This document shows, piece after piece, positions 44,393 to 53,389 of a stretch of DNA of 64,000 bases. The stretch's first letter is position 1, and every line of letters starts with the position of its first letter. Source of the stretch: Corynebacterium uberis (GTDB taxonomy: Bacteria; Actinomycetota; Actinomycetes; Mycobacteriales; Mycobacteriaceae); the NCBI RefSeq assembly GCF_020616335.1, contig NZ_CP085051.1, positions 434,001 through 498,000 on the forward strand. The letters are read 5' to 3'. The position numbers and the translations under genes are program-made. The notes beneath the pieces were generated by a model. That model saw only the letters and a list, made by a program, of their open reading frames with translations. It did not search any database and was not told the DNA's origin.

Positions 44393-44422
44393 TTGACATT
44401 TATACGTACTAAAGTCTAGTTT
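44393..44422 (+). promoter_or_regulatory. Promoter of the efeUOB operon
   Basis: A consensus -35 TTGACA (44393-44398) lies 18 bp before TAGTTT (44417-44422) in a sharply AT-rich stretch. A TTAGG half-site follows shortly after (near 44431), which could be half of a DtxR-type iron box, but the second half is poorly conserved. Confidence 0.6.
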
Positions 44423-44517
44423 TCATGTTTGTTAGGGTTCACTAGAGTCCTGACGCCCCCGGGGCCGCAGCCCCGGATATTCATAAGCTATTGCAGTTGA
44501 AAGGCGGGAGCCAATCC

Positions 44518-45543
44518 GTGTTCCTCGCAAATTTCCTTATCGCGCTGCGTGAGGGAGTAGAAGCCTCCCTCATCGTCGGTGTTCTGGTGGCCAGCGTGGT
44601 CAAAATGGGCCGCCGCGATGTCCTCCCGCGCCTGTGGCTGGGAGTGGGCCTAGCGGCCCTGATCCCCCTGGCCGCGGGAGCTCTGATGACCTGGGGCCCG
44701 TACACCCTGACGTTCCAGGCCCAGGAGATCCTGGGCGGCAGCCTGTCCCTGGTAGCCGTGGCCATGCTGACGTGGATGATCTTCTGGATGGCCGATCACT
44801 CCCGGGAGCTGACGGCCTCGCTGCGGGATCAGACCCGCGCCGCCCTGGAGTCCTCCTCGGCGTGGGCGCTGGTGTGGATCGCCGTCATCTCCGTGGGCCG
44901 AGAGGGCCTGGAGACGGCCATCTTCGTGTGGGCCACCGTCAAGGCCACCGCCACGGGCGGCTTGTGGGCGCCGACATTAGGCGTGGTCACGGGCCTGGCG
45001 GTGGCAATTGTCATCGGGTGGTTGATCTACCGCGGGACCGCGCGCATCAACCTGGGTTCCTTCTTCTTTGTCACCGGGCTGCTGCTCATCGTCGTCGCCG
45101 CGGGCATTGTGTCCTACGGCATCGGCGATCTTCAGGAAGCCGGCGTGATCCCGGGGCAGGGGACCTTCGCCTATGACATCTCCGGCTACTTTGACGGCCA
45201 CATCCCGGGCCTGACCCCGGACGCCTGGTGGTTTGTCCTGCTGGAGGCCATGTTCAACGTGAACCTCTCGCCGAGCTGGCTTCAGGTGATCGGCTGGGCA
45301 GGCTATCTCATTGTGGTCCTGCCGCTGTTCATCGTGCAGGCGCGGCGCCGCGCCAGCAAGAGCGCACGCGCCAGCAAAAACAAGCCGGCGAACGAGCAGG
45401 CCAACAAGCAGGCAGAACAGCCCGCAGAGCAGCCCGCCGAGGGCGATGCACCCGCGGTGCGCTCCGCGGCGTCGATAAGCACTTCAACTCCGCCGGAGCC
45501 GCACGCCCCGGCAACCCCTCTTCGAAAGGAAGACCAACCATGA
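44518..45543 (+). CDS. efeU: Iron permease EfeU (FTR1 family)
   Basis: This 341-residue inner-membrane high-affinity iron permease has both REGxE iron-transport motifs (LREGVEASL near the N-terminus and GREGLETAIF at about 122-131). About seven helices are followed by a charged Ala/Lys/Glu tail (from about residue 280). GTG 44518 has GGGAG 8 nt upstream. It overlaps efeO by 4 nt. The tail carries the 12-base core of the dispersed repeat (45469-45480). Confidence 0.93.
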   Translation: MFLANFLIALREGVEASLIVGVLVASVVKMGRRDVLPRLWLGVGLAALIPLAAGALMTWGPYTLTFQAQEILGGSLSLVAVAMLTWMIFWMADHSRELTASLRDQTRAALESSSAWALVWIAVISVGREGLETAIFVWATVKATATGGLWAPTLGVVTGLAVAIVIGWLIYRGTARINLGSFFFVTGLLLIVVAAGIVSYGIGDLQEAGVIPGQGTFAYDISGYFDGHIPGLTPDAWWFVLLEAMFNVNLSPSWLQVIGWAGYLIVVLPLFIVQARRRASKSARASKNKPANEQANKQAEQPAEQPAEGDAPAVRSAASISTSTPPEPHAPATPLRKEDQP

Positions 45544-46739
45544 TTGCAGCACGTCGCAGCCTCGGACTCGCCGGGGCCTCCGCTCTCTTGCTGCCGCTCG
45601 CGCTGACCGGCTGTGTGGCAAACGACTCCTCCGGCGGGGACACCCAGGCTGATGGTGCGGACAAGCCCATCGAGGTGACCATCAAGGATGCCTCCTGCGA
45701 GGTCTCCACCAACTCTGTGCCGTCCGGCCGGGTGACCTTCAAGCTGACCAACGCCGGCACCGTGCGCAACGAGTTTGAGATCCTGGCCCCGGACCGCCTG
45801 CGCATCGTCGGCGAGCGGGAGAACCTGGGCCCCGGCACCACCACTGACTACACGGTGCTGCTAGAACCCGGCGAGTACGTCACCGCCTGCAAGAAGAACA
45901 TGGTCGGCTCCCTGGTCGGCGCTGCGGACTTCACCGTGACCAAGGGTGAGGACGTGGAGGTCTCTGCCGATGACAAGCAGGTCATCGAGCAGGCCGTGAC
46001 CAACTACACCGCCTACGTGCGTGACCAAACCGGACAGCTGCTCACCGCCACCCAGGACTTTGTCAAGACCTACAAGGCGGGGGACACCGAGGCCGCGAAG
46101 AAGGCTTACGCGCCGACGCGTATGTACTACGAGCGCATCGAGCCCACCGCGGAAGCCTTCGGCGACATTGACCCCGCCCTCGACGAGCGCGAGGCGGACT
46201 ATCAGGAGGCCGATGACGCCCAGGGCCGCAAGTGGACTGGCTGGCACGCCATCGAGAAGGACCTGTGGCGCCCGGCCGACTACCCGGGCCTGAGCCCCGC
46301 TGACCGCGACGCCATGGCGGACAAGCTCGTTGCGGATACCCAGCGCCTCTACGACCTGGTCTACTCGGACGACTTCAAGATCAACATTGATGACATCTCC
46401 AACGGCGCCATCAGCCTGCTCGAAGAGGTCGCCACCACCAAGATCACCGGCGAAGAGGAAGCCTTCAGCCACACCGACCTCTACGACTTCCAGGCCAACC
46501 TGGAAGGCGCCAAGGTCGCCTACGGCAACGTGGAGTCCCTGGCCAAGAAGAATGACGCCGACCTGGCCGATACCATCTCTTCGCGTATCGACGCCCTGCA
46601 AAAGGAGCTGGACAAGCACCGCGAAGGCGATGCCTTTGTCTCCTACGACAAGCTCGATGAGGCCCAGCGCCGCTCCCTGTCCGACCACGTCGACGCCCTG
46701 CGCGTTCCGCTGGCCAAGCTCACCGAGGCGATTGTCTAA
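45540..46739 (+). CDS. efeO: EfeO lipoprotein (cupredoxin plus imelysin/M75 domain)
   Basis: This 399-residue periplasmic-side component of EfeUOB has a lipobox (LALTGC, lipidated Cys about residue 22) and an N-terminal cupredoxin-like domain (about 38-135). The M75/imelysin domain carries the metal-binding HxxE motif (GWHAIEKDLW). It is thought to pass iron to EfeU. It starts at ATG 45540, overlapping the efeU stop, and its TAA shares one base with the efeB ATG. Confidence 0.93.
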   Translation: MIAARRSLGLAGASALLLPLALTGCVANDSSGGDTQADGADKPIEVTIKDASCEVSTNSVPSGRVTFKLTNAGTVRNEFEILAPDRLRIVGERENLGPGTTTDYTVLLEPGEYVTACKKNMVGSLVGAADFTVTKGEDVEVSADDKQVIEQAVTNYTAYVRDQTGQLLTATQDFVKTYKAGDTEAAKKAYAPTRMYYERIEPTAEAFGDIDPALDEREADYQEADDAQGRKWTGWHAIEKDLWRPADYPGLSPADRDAMADKLVADTQRLYDLVYSDDFKINIDDISNGAISLLEEVATTKITGEEEAFSHTDLYDFQANLEGAKVAYGNVESLAKKNDADLADTISSRIDALQKELDKHREGDAFVSYDKLDEAQRRSLSDHVDALRVPLAKLTEAIV

Positions 46740-48103
46740 TGAGCTCCACATCATCGTCTCACTCGTCGCAGCGCCCCGACGCTGAGCAGCCCGGCACCGG
46801 CGCCGGCCGCGCCGACGAGACGGCGAACACTGCACAGCCTCACGGCGTTTCCCGCCGCAACGTATTGCTGGCTGCCGGCGGCACCGGCGCGGTTCTGGGC
46901 GCGGCCGGTTTTGCCGGCGGCTTTGGTACCGCGCGCGCGACCGACTCTGCACACGGCTCCGGCGGTGGCACGGACCTGGATGACACTGTGGACTTCCGCG
47001 GCGAACACCAGTCCGGCATCATCACCGACGCCCAGCAGCAGATGATCATGGTGGCCTTTGACATGGTGGCCACCCGCCGCAAGGACCTGATCAACCTGCT
47101 CACGGACTGGACCCTGGCGGCCGAGCGCATGCAGGCCGGCAACCCGGTCAAGGATCCCAAGGTCCGCGATGACGTGCCCCCGGATGACACCGGCGAGACC
47201 CTCGGCATGGGTGCGGCGTCCTTGACCTGCACCTTCGGCTTTGGTGCCAGCCTGTTTGACCAGCGCTTTGGGCTGAAAGATAAGTGCCCCAAGGTGCTGC
47301 GCGACAACATCCCGCGGATGGCCGCGGAGAAGATTGACCCCGCGCGGTCTCATGGTGACCTGGTCATCCAGATCTGCGCCGAGGACCCCATGGTGGTGCT
47401 CCACGCGATGCACCAGTTCAAGCGCATTGCCTTTGGCACCGCCGCGGTGCGGTGGATGCAGCTGGGGTATGGCCGGACGTCCTCGACGTCGACGGAGCAG
47501 GAGACCCCGCGGAACTTCTTCGGGTTTAAGGATGGCACCAACAACATCAAGTCTGAGGATTCGGACCGGGAGCTGAATAAGCACCTGTGGATTCAGCCCG
47601 ATGATCCGGCCGGTGACTGGGCCGCGGGTGGTACCTACCTGTGCATCCGCAAGATCCACATGATGATGGAGGTCTGGGATGAGCTTGTCTTGTCCGAGCA
47701 GGAGTCCATCATTGGCCGGGACAAGGTTCACGGTGCGCCGCTGTCTGGCGGCGAGGAGTTTACCGCCCCGGACTTTGAGGCCAAGGATGATGAGGGCAAG
47801 CCAACCATTGACGTTGACTCCCACGTTGCCATCGTCCACCCGGATCACAACGGGGGCCACCGCATTTTGCGCCGTGGCTACAACTACACCGAGGGGTTGA
47901 CCAACTTGGGCCGTTTGGACGCCGGGTTGTTCTTCATCGCCTATGTGCGCAACCCTGCGGAGTCCTTCATCCCGATTCTTAAGCGGATGGCCGATGACCA
48001 GATGACGGAATACCTCCAGCACATTGCCACGGGCATGTTTATCATCCCGTCCGGCATCGCCGAGGGGGATTCCTACGTGGGGCAGAAGCTGCTGGAGAGC
48101 TAG
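46739..48103 (+). CDS. efeB: EfeB Dyp-type heme peroxidase, Tat-exported
   Basis: This 454-residue protein has a Tat signal (SRRNVLLAAGGTGAVLGAAGF, about residues 37-60) followed by a Dyp-type peroxidase domain. The GxxDG motif is present (NFFGFKDGTNN) and a heme-ligand His is likely in VDSHVAIVHPDHN. EfeB oxidises Fe(II) or acts on heme in the Efe system. A terminator follows at 48118. The three genes overlap by 1-4 nt, a tight operon. Confidence 0.94.
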   Translation: MSSTSSSHSSQRPDAEQPGTGAGRADETANTAQPHGVSRRNVLLAAGGTGAVLGAAGFAGGFGTARATDSAHGSGGGTDLDDTVDFRGEHQSGIITDAQQQMIMVAFDMVATRRKDLINLLTDWTLAAERMQAGNPVKDPKVRDDVPPDDTGETLGMGAASLTCTFGFGASLFDQRFGLKDKCPKVLRDNIPRMAAEKIDPARSHGDLVIQICAEDPMVVLHAMHQFKRIAFGTAAVRWMQLGYGRTSSTSTEQETPRNFFGFKDGTNNIKSEDSDRELNKHLWIQPDDPAGDWAAGGTYLCIRKIHMMMEVWDELVLSEQESIIGRDKVHGAPLSGGEEFTAPDFEAKDDEGKPTIDVDSHVAIVHPDHNGGHRILRRGYNYTEGLTNLGRLDAGLFFIAYVRNPAESFIPILKRMADDQMTEYLQHIATGMFIIPSGIAEGDSYVGQKLLES

Positions 48104-48117
48104 CCTGCGCCGCGTGC

Positions 48118-48157
48118 ACGCCGCCGTTGCCCTTCCTGGGCGCGGCGGCGTTGTGCT
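48118..48157 (+). terminator. Terminator after efeB
   Basis: ACGCCGCCG (48118-48126) pairs with CGGCGGCGT (48143-48151), followed by TGTGCT. It abuts a dispersed-repeat copy, as at 131-181. Confidence 0.7.
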
Positions 48158-48172
48158 GCTTATCGACGCCCC
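48158..48172 (-). repeat. Dispersed repeat, exact copy
   Basis: The minus strand reads GGGGCGTCGATAAGC, directly after the efeB terminator tail. Confidence 0.85.
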
Positions 48173-48379
48173 CTCGCGCACCCGCCCCGCCCGCGTCCCG
48201 GTCTGCCTCCCGGTTCGCGTTCCTGTTCGCGTCCTCCACCGCTATTGCCCTTTCGTGTCCGAACGGGCACAATATCCCCCAAAGGTTTCCCTGAAGCGGG
48301 CGTAATCGGATGTCTGGTCGGGGATGTCTTCCGCTTTTGTGCAGATATGGCCCCGTAAAGAGGGCTAGACAGGGTTACC

Positions 48380-50005
48380 ATGGCAGTACTTTCTTATCTG
48401 GCGACGCAGCCGCTCATCGCGCTCATCCTCATCCTGGTCTTGGGCCTGGCAGCGGGTAAGGTGCGGCTGTTTAATATCTCGCTGGGCCCCGCGGCGGTGC
48501 TCTTTGTTGCCCTGGGCCTGTCTGCCCTCAACCCGGACATCAAGCTGCCTCCGCTGCTCTTCCAGCTCGGCCTGGCCATGTTCGTCTACGCCATCGGCTT
48601 GAGCGCCGGCGCACAGTTTTTCGCGGAGTTCCGCACCCGGGGCTGGCGGCTCAACCTCTTTATGGCGGGCCTGCTGCTGGTGGTGGGGGTCGTGTGCTTC
48701 CTGGTGGTCTCCGGGCTTGGGCTGGATGCGGTTAAGGGCGCGGGCATGTTTGCGGGCGTGTTGACGTCCACCCCGGCGATGGCGGCGATCGTGGCCATGG
48801 CGGAGGGCATTGATCCGGCGCGCGCCGGCGACGCCGTGATCGGCTACTCCCTGGTCTATCCGGGCGCGGTGCTCGCCTGCATCCTCGTTGCCGCGGTGGG
48901 TGCGAATGTGCTCAAGGTCGATCACGTGGAGGACGCCAAGAAGGAGGGGCTCATCGTCGCCCCGCTGGGCTGGCGGGCGCTGCGGCTGCGCGAAGATGTC
49001 GTGGCCGCCCACCCGGGGCTGCGCGTCGGGGATCTTGCCGGGTTGGTGGCCGCCCCGGTGGTGGTCACGCGCATTGTTGCGGGTCCGCGGGACCATGAGT
49101 TGGCGGATCCGGGCCGTGCGGTGACTGTCGGCATGGTGGTGGTGATCAACGGCACGCAGGAGGCGTTGGACGTCGCTGAGGCGGCTCTGGGCCACCAGGT
49201 GGAGGCGGACCTCCACGGTTCGGGCCTGGAGTTTCGCCGGCTGACGGTGTCTAATCCGGATGTGGAGGGGCGCACGATCGGGGAGCTTGACACCGTGGCC
49301 CACGGGTTTAGTATTGCCCGCCTGCGTCGGGGGGATATGGATATTGTGCCGCGCCCGGAGGAGGTCTTGCACTATTCGGACCGGGTGCGGGTGGTGGCCG
49401 CGCCGCAGCGGATGCGGGAGGTCAACGCGTTTTTCGGGGATTCGGAGCGCAAGCTTGCCGACGTCGATTTGCTGCCCTTCGCACTCGGCCTGCTGGGCGG
49501 CCTGCTCATCGGGGCGATCCCCATCCCGCTTCCCGGCGGCAACACCCTGGCGTTGGGCTTTGGCGGCGGGCCGATTGTGGCGGGCCTGATTTTGGGCGCG
49601 TTGGGCCGCTCTGGCGCGGTGCATTGGAAGATCCCGTATCACGCGAATCGGACCATTTCCGCGCTGGGCCTGGCGCTGTTCCTGGCGGGCGTGGGCACCA
49701 CGGCAGGTGCCGGCTTCCGGGCGGCGCTAACGGACGTGTCCTCGCTGATCTTTGTGGGCGTGGGTTTTGTCATCACCGTGGTGGCGGCCCTGGTTACTGC
49801 CCTGGTGACCATGAAGACGATGCACCTGACGTGGGATGAGGCGATGGGCGTCATGGCTGGGGGCACCACCAATCCGGCGATCATCTCCTACCTCAACGGC
49901 CAGACGGGCACGGAGTTGCCCACCCGCGGCTACGCTACGGTCTACCCCACGGCGATGGTGGGCAAGATTCTGGTGGGCCAGGTGCTCTTGCTGCTGCTGT
50001 TGTAG
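48380..50005 (+). CDS. AAE (aspartate:alanine exchanger) family transporter
   Basis: This 541-residue membrane protein has two halves of about five helices (residues 5-180 and 370-541) with a central cytosolic TrkA-C/RCK-C-like region (about 240-345, NPDVEGRTIGELDTVAHGFSIARLRRGDMDIVP). This is the AspT/YidE architecture. Substrate unknown: AspT exchanges aspartate and alanine, while corynebacterial relatives have been linked to dicarboxylate export. TAGACA ends 8 nt before the ATG, a possible leaderless promoter. It lies between the efe operon and tsaB. Confidence 0.82.
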   Translation: MAVLSYLATQPLIALILILVLGLAAGKVRLFNISLGPAAVLFVALGLSALNPDIKLPPLLFQLGLAMFVYAIGLSAGAQFFAEFRTRGWRLNLFMAGLLLVVGVVCFLVVSGLGLDAVKGAGMFAGVLTSTPAMAAIVAMAEGIDPARAGDAVIGYSLVYPGAVLACILVAAVGANVLKVDHVEDAKKEGLIVAPLGWRALRLREDVVAAHPGLRVGDLAGLVAAPVVVTRIVAGPRDHELADPGRAVTVGMVVVINGTQEALDVAEAALGHQVEADLHGSGLEFRRLTVSNPDVEGRTIGELDTVAHGFSIARLRRGDMDIVPRPEEVLHYSDRVRVVAAPQRMREVNAFFGDSERKLADVDLLPFALGLLGGLLIGAIPIPLPGGNTLALGFGGGPIVAGLILGALGRSGAVHWKIPYHANRTISALGLALFLAGVGTTAGAGFRAALTDVSSLIFVGVGFVITVVAALVTALVTMKTMHLTWDEAMGVMAGGTTNPAIISYLNGQTGTELPTRGYATVYPTAMVGKILVGQVLLLLLL

Positions 50006-50035
50006 GCGTACCGGCGGCGGGTAGGCTTGTCAGCC

Positions 50036-50746
50036 GTGTTAGTTCTTGCCATCGATACTGCTACGAGTCATATGGTCACCGGCCTGGTGCGCACCCCGGA
50101 TATGGCGGTGGTGGCCCAGCGCAGCATCGCTGGTTCGCGGGCGCACAATGAGGCCCTGGTGCCCAGCGTCCAGGAGTGCCTGGATGAGGCGGGGGTGAGC
50201 TTTGGAGACCTGGACGCCGTGGTCGCCGGGGTGGGGCCGGGCCCGTTTACGGGGCTGCGGGTAGGCATGGTCTCTGCGCAGGCGATTGGCCAAGCGCTGG
50301 GGATTCCGGTCTTTGGGGTGTGCACGCATGATGCCATCGCGGCCGACGCCGCAGGCACCGCCAACAGGGCAGCTGCGGACACGGCAGCCGCAGGCACAGC
50401 CGCCGCGGATCGATCTGTGCTGGTGGTCACGGATGCGCGGCGTCGGGAAGTCTATTGGTCCGCCTACCGGGGCGGGCGGCGTGTCGCGGGGCCGGACGTG
50501 TGCGCGCCGGGCCAGATTCCTGCCCGCGGCGAGGTGGTGGTTGCCGCTGAGTCGGTGCGCGGGAAGCTGGAGCTGGGGCAGGGGGGCGTCGATACGCGGG
50601 ATGCAGTGCCCACCCCGGCGGGGTTGGTGGCGGTGGCCGACCTGGATGCGCGGCCGGAGCCGCTGGTGCCGCTGTATTTGCGCCGCCCGGATGCTGTTGC
50701 GCCGTCGCTCGTGGTCTCTCCTGCGGTGCCGGCGGTTGAGCTATGA
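50036..50746 (+). CDS. tsaB: tRNA t6A biosynthesis protein TsaB
   Basis: This 236-residue ASKHA-fold partner of TsaD needed for t6A formation has the blocks LAIDTATSH, GVGPGPFTGLRVGM and VTDARRREVYWSAY. The start is taken as GTG 50036 because the family begins LVLAIDT and TAGGCT (50022-50027) ends 8 nt upstream, suggesting a leaderless start. A TTG at 50027 would add three residues. An Ala-rich insert lies at about residues 100-123. It overlaps rimI by 4 nt. Confidence 0.92.
   Translation: MLVLAIDTATSHMVTGLVRTPDMAVVAQRSIAGSRAHNEALVPSVQECLDEAGVSFGDLDAVVAGVGPGPFTGLRVGMVSAQAIGQALGIPVFGVCTHDAIAADAAGTANRAAADTAAAGTAAADRSVLVVTDARRREVYWSAYRGGRRVAGPDVCAPGQIPARGEVVVAAESVRGKLELGQGGVDTRDAVPTPAGLVAVADLDARPEPLVPLYLRRPDAVAPSLVVSPAVPAVEL
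50583..50597 (+). repeat. Dispersed repeat, one mismatch, inside tsaB
   Basis: It reads GGGGCGTCGATACGC, in the variable C-terminal part of tsaB. Confidence 0.45.
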
Positions 50747-51210
50747 GGTTGCGCGCGGCGTCGCAGGCGGATGTCCCGGCCATCGCGCGGCTGGAGGGCG
50801 AGCTTTTCGCGGGGGAAAGCCCGTGGTCTGCGGCTGTGGTTGCCGCTGAGGTGGCGCACCCGGCGTGCCGATACCTGGTGGCAGATGACGCCGCCCAGGT
50901 GGTGGGCTACGTGGGGTTGGCGCGCTTGGGCCCACCTGCGGACCCGGAGTTTGAGGTCCACACCATCGGCGTGGCGCCCAGTGCGCAGGGCCGTGGGGTG
51001 GGCAGGGCGTTGCTTGAGGCGGTGCTGGAGCACGCCGATGCCGCCGGCGGCCCAGTGTTTTTGGAGGTCCGCACCGACAATGCGGCGGCGATCGGGCTGT
51101 ATGAGTCCGTGGGATTTGTGCGCCTGGGCGTGCGGAAGAATTACTATCAACCCTCCGGGGCGGATGCGTTTACCATGCGCCGCGGGGTGAAGGGACAAGA
51201 CGAGCAATGA
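50743..51210 (+). CDS. rimI: Ribosomal-protein-alanine N-acetyltransferase RimI-like
   Basis: This 155-residue GNAT acetyltransferase has the acetyl-CoA loop [10 protein letters not shown] and the C-terminal [13 protein letters not shown] block. In E. coli RimI acetylates S18; in actinobacteria it can act on several N-termini. It is coupled to both neighbours by 4-nt overlaps (ATGA). Confidence 0.92.
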   Translation: MRLRAASQADVPAIARLEGELFAGESPWSAAVVAAEVAHPACRYLVADDAAQVVGYVGLARLGPPADPEFEVHTIGVAPSAQGRGVGRALLEAVLEHADAAGGPVFLEVRTDNAAAIGLYESVGFVRLGVRKNYYQPSGADAFTMRRGVKGQDEQ

Positions 51211-52262
51211 TCATCCTGGGTATTGAAAGCTCCTGCGATGAGACCGGCGTGGGCATCGTGGAATTGTCTGCGGACGGCGCGGTGCGGGTGCTGGCTAACG
51301 CGGTGGCCTCCTCGATGGATCAGCATGCCCGCTTCGGCGGGGTGGTCCCGGAGATTGCGTCGCGCGCGCACCTGGAGTCGATGGTTCCGGTGATGGATGA
51401 GGCGTTGCGCCAGGCGGGCATAGCGCGTCCCGACGCCGTCGCCGCCACCGTGGGCCCCGGGCTTGCTGGTGCGTTGCTCGTCGGCGCGTCCGCGGCTAAG
51501 GCCTACGCCGCCGCCTGGGGGGTGCCCTTCTACGGGGTCAACCACTTGGGCGGGCACGTCGCCGTGGCCAGCCTGGAAGGCGACGCCCTGGGGCACGCCG
51601 TGGCGCTGCTGGTGTCCGGTGGGCACACCCAAATCCTTGAGGTTCCCGGCCCCGGCTTGCCCATGCGGGAGCTGGGCTCCACGCTTGACGACGCCGCCGG
51701 GGAGGCCTATGACAAAGTCGCCCGCCTGCTCGGCCTGGGCTACCCGGGCGGACCGGTCATCGATACGCTTGCCCGCCGCGGCAACCCGCAGGCCATCGCC
51801 TTTCCCCGGGGTCTGACCAAGCGGGTCGACGAGGAACGCGGGCACGCCTATGACTTCTCCTTTTCTGGGCTGAAAACCGCCGTCGCCCGCTACGTCGAGG
51901 CCGCCGAGCGCGAGGGGCGCACCATCGACGTGGCTGACGTGTGCGCCTCCTTTCAAGAGGCAGTGTGCGATGTGCTCACCGCCAAGGCGGTGCGCGCCTG
52001 CGTGGACGTGCAGGCCCCCACGCTGCTGCTCGGCGGGGGAGTGGCGGCCAACTCGCGGCTGCGGGAGCTCGCCCAGCAGCGCTGCGCGGCGGCCGGGGTG
52101 GCGCTGCGGGTGCCCTCGCCTGCGCTGTGCACCGACAACGGATTGATGATCGCCACCGTCGCCGCCCAGCTCATCCACGCCGGGGCTGCGCCTTCGGGAC
52201 TCCAGGTGGGCACCAATCCCTCCCTGGAGGTGGAGGTGCCGCTGGTGGCTGCGGACCGGTAG
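51207..52262 (+). CDS. tsaD: tRNA threonylcarbamoyltransferase TsaD
   Basis: This 351-residue metal-dependent enzyme transfers threonylcarbamoyl to A37 of ANN-decoding tRNAs. Family blocks are [26 protein letters not shown], the metal-binding NHLGGH and SGGHTQI. The start is ATG 51207, overlapping the rimI stop. It is the last gene of the tsaB-rimI-tsaD operon, and a dispersed-repeat copy follows 4 bp after the stop. groES follows later as in M. tuberculosis, with a short insertion between. Confidence 0.97.
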   Translation: MIILGIESSCDETGVGIVELSADGAVRVLANAVASSMDQHARFGGVVPEIASRAHLESMVPVMDEALRQAGIARPDAVAATVGPGLAGALLVGASAAKAYAAAWGVPFYGVNHLGGHVAVASLEGDALGHAVALLVSGGHTQILEVPGPGLPMRELGSTLDDAAGEAYDKVARLLGLGYPGGPVIDTLARRGNPQAIAFPRGLTKRVDEERGHAYDFSFSGLKTAVARYVEAAEREGRTIDVADVCASFQEAVCDVLTAKAVRACVDVQAPTLLLGGGVAANSRLRELAQQRCAAAGVALRVPSPALCTDNGLMIATVAAQLIHAGAAPSGLQVGTNPSLEVEVPLVAADR

Positions 52263-52266
52263 CAAC

Positions 52267-52281
52267 GGGGCGTCGATAAGC
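52267..52281 (+). repeat. Dispersed repeat, exact copy
   Basis: GGGGCGTCGATAAGC fills almost the whole gap between the tsaD stop (52262) and the convergent small membrane-protein stop (52286). Confidence 0.85.
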
Positions 52282-52285
52282 GGGA

Positions 52286-52525
52286 TTAGCGCGCGTCCGG
52301 GTCCGTCCGATCGCCCAGGTAGCGGGGCGTGTTTTCCGGATGCGCGTCGGTGGGCAGCCCGCTCGGGCGCGCGCGCCACAGGACGCCAACCAGCACCGTC
52401 ATGCCGGCGGAAGCGATCGCCGTGGCGCCAATGCGCGGCAGGGTGGTAAAGCCTTCGCAGAAAATCCCGAAGAGTATGAAGGTGAGAAAGAAAGTGGTGA
52501 TGGCTATCAGCCCGCCCTTGCGCAT
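52286..52525 (-). CDS. Small two-helix membrane protein
   Basis: A 79-residue product with two hydrophobic segments (AITTFFLTFILFGIFCEGF and IGATAIASAGMTVLVGVLW), then a polar C-terminus. The start at complement ATG 52523-52525 follows a near-perfect AAGGAGG. It converges with tsaD and is divergent from the hypothetical gene at 52706. Not recognised; typical of small actinobacterial envelope proteins. Confidence 0.65.
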   Translation of the reverse strand: MRKGGLIAITTFFLTFILFGIFCEGFTTLPRIGATAIASAGMTVLVGVLWRARPSGLPTDAHPENTPRYLGDRTDPDAR

Positions 52526-52705
52526 CGCGGCCTCCTTGTCTTGGTGGGGAAGTCTCGGGCAGTTGTGCAGTCGAGCATAGATGCGCTGATGAAATCTTGG
52601 CCAACACCTGGTGAAATCTGCCCAACCTGGGCCCCGACGATGCCGGATTGCCGGTAGCTTCGGGCTGGATACGCCCGTGAAAACTCGCCAGGAAGGACCA
52701 TCCCC

Positions 52706-53134
52706 GTGGCCGATTCGACCGACACCGCGCCCCTGCGTGCGGTGCGCATCACCCCCGACCTTGAGTGTGAACAGGTCCGGGTGCGCCCGGCCGTGCTGCA
52801 CGATCCCGCCCTGACGCGCGTGCCGGTGCAATTCGTCGAGGGCGGTGAGGTGCTCGTCGCGCTCGTCGATGCCGATAGCGCGCACCCCAACGCCGCGGCA
52901 TCGCTGGGGCGGGCCGCCGCCGCCACGGGCAACTCGGCCTTCTTCGCCGACCCCTCCCGCGCGCTGTGCGGCACGGTGCTCATCGTCGGCCCGCAGGACT
53001 CCTCGCTTTCCGACGCCGCCCTCACCGAAATCCACGACGGCGTGCGCGCCGCGCAGGACTACCGGGAAGACCTGCCGGTGGAGTTCCGGCTCTGGAAGAA
53101 TGCGGCGCGCAACCTCGGAGCTGAACAGGGCTGA
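52706..53134 (+). CDS. Hypothetical protein, actinobacterial
   Basis: A 142-residue soluble protein with alternating hydrophobic strands (VRITPDLECEQVRVRPAV, GEVLVALVDADSAHP) and no signal peptide or catalytic motif I can name. GTG 52706 follows AGGAAGGA. TAGCTT near 52652 could be its -10. Not recognised. Confidence 0.6.
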   Translation: MADSTDTAPLRAVRITPDLECEQVRVRPAVLHDPALTRVPVQFVEGGEVLVALVDADSAHPNAAASLGRAAAATGNSAFFADPSRALCGTVLIVGPQDSSLSDAALTEIHDGVRAAQDYREDLPVEFRLWKNAARNLGAEQG

Positions 53135-53207
53135 TGCTTGCCGGGGGGGGGAGCGCGGTTAGGCTGGGCTGGCGTACAGGAATTCCCCGGATGAAAAGGA
53201 GTCAGCA

Positions 53208-53372
53208 ATGATCAGCATTGGTATCTGGGAGCTGGTCGCCGTCGCCCTTGTCTTGGCGGTGATTGTGGCAATCGTGGCCGCCATCGTGGTTCTTTCCCGC
53301 CGGTCCCGCGAGCGGCATCACACCCGCGGCGAGGGTGCTGCGGGTACCGGCCGGCTGGACGGCACCGCCTAG
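53208..53372 (+). CDS. Very small single-helix membrane protein
   Basis: A 54-residue product: one long hydrophobic helix (ELVAVALVLAVIVAIVAAI, about residues 8-28) is followed by a basic patch RRSRERHH and a Gly-rich end. AAAAGGAG stands 6 nt before ATG 53208. Its stop codon lies inside the bidirectional terminator stem at 53363-53389. It could be a Sec/ABC small subunit-like or regulatory membrane peptide; function unknown. Confidence 0.6.
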   Translation: MISIGIWELVAVALVLAVIVAIVAAIVVLSRRSRERHHTRGEGAAGTGRLDGTA

Positions 53373-53389
53373 CGCTCGGCTAGGCGGTG
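53363..53389. terminator. Bidirectional terminator overlapping two stop codons
   Basis: A perfect 11-bp inverted repeat CACCGCCTAGC / GCTAGGCGGTG with a 5-nt loop. It contains the TAG of the 54-residue gene (53370-53372) and the TAG of the permease on the other strand (complement 53380-53382). Confidence 0.7.

Noticed and set aside
44431..44449. Full DtxR box upstream of efeU
   Set aside because: Only about half of the 19-bp consensus positions match; kept as a half-site remark only.
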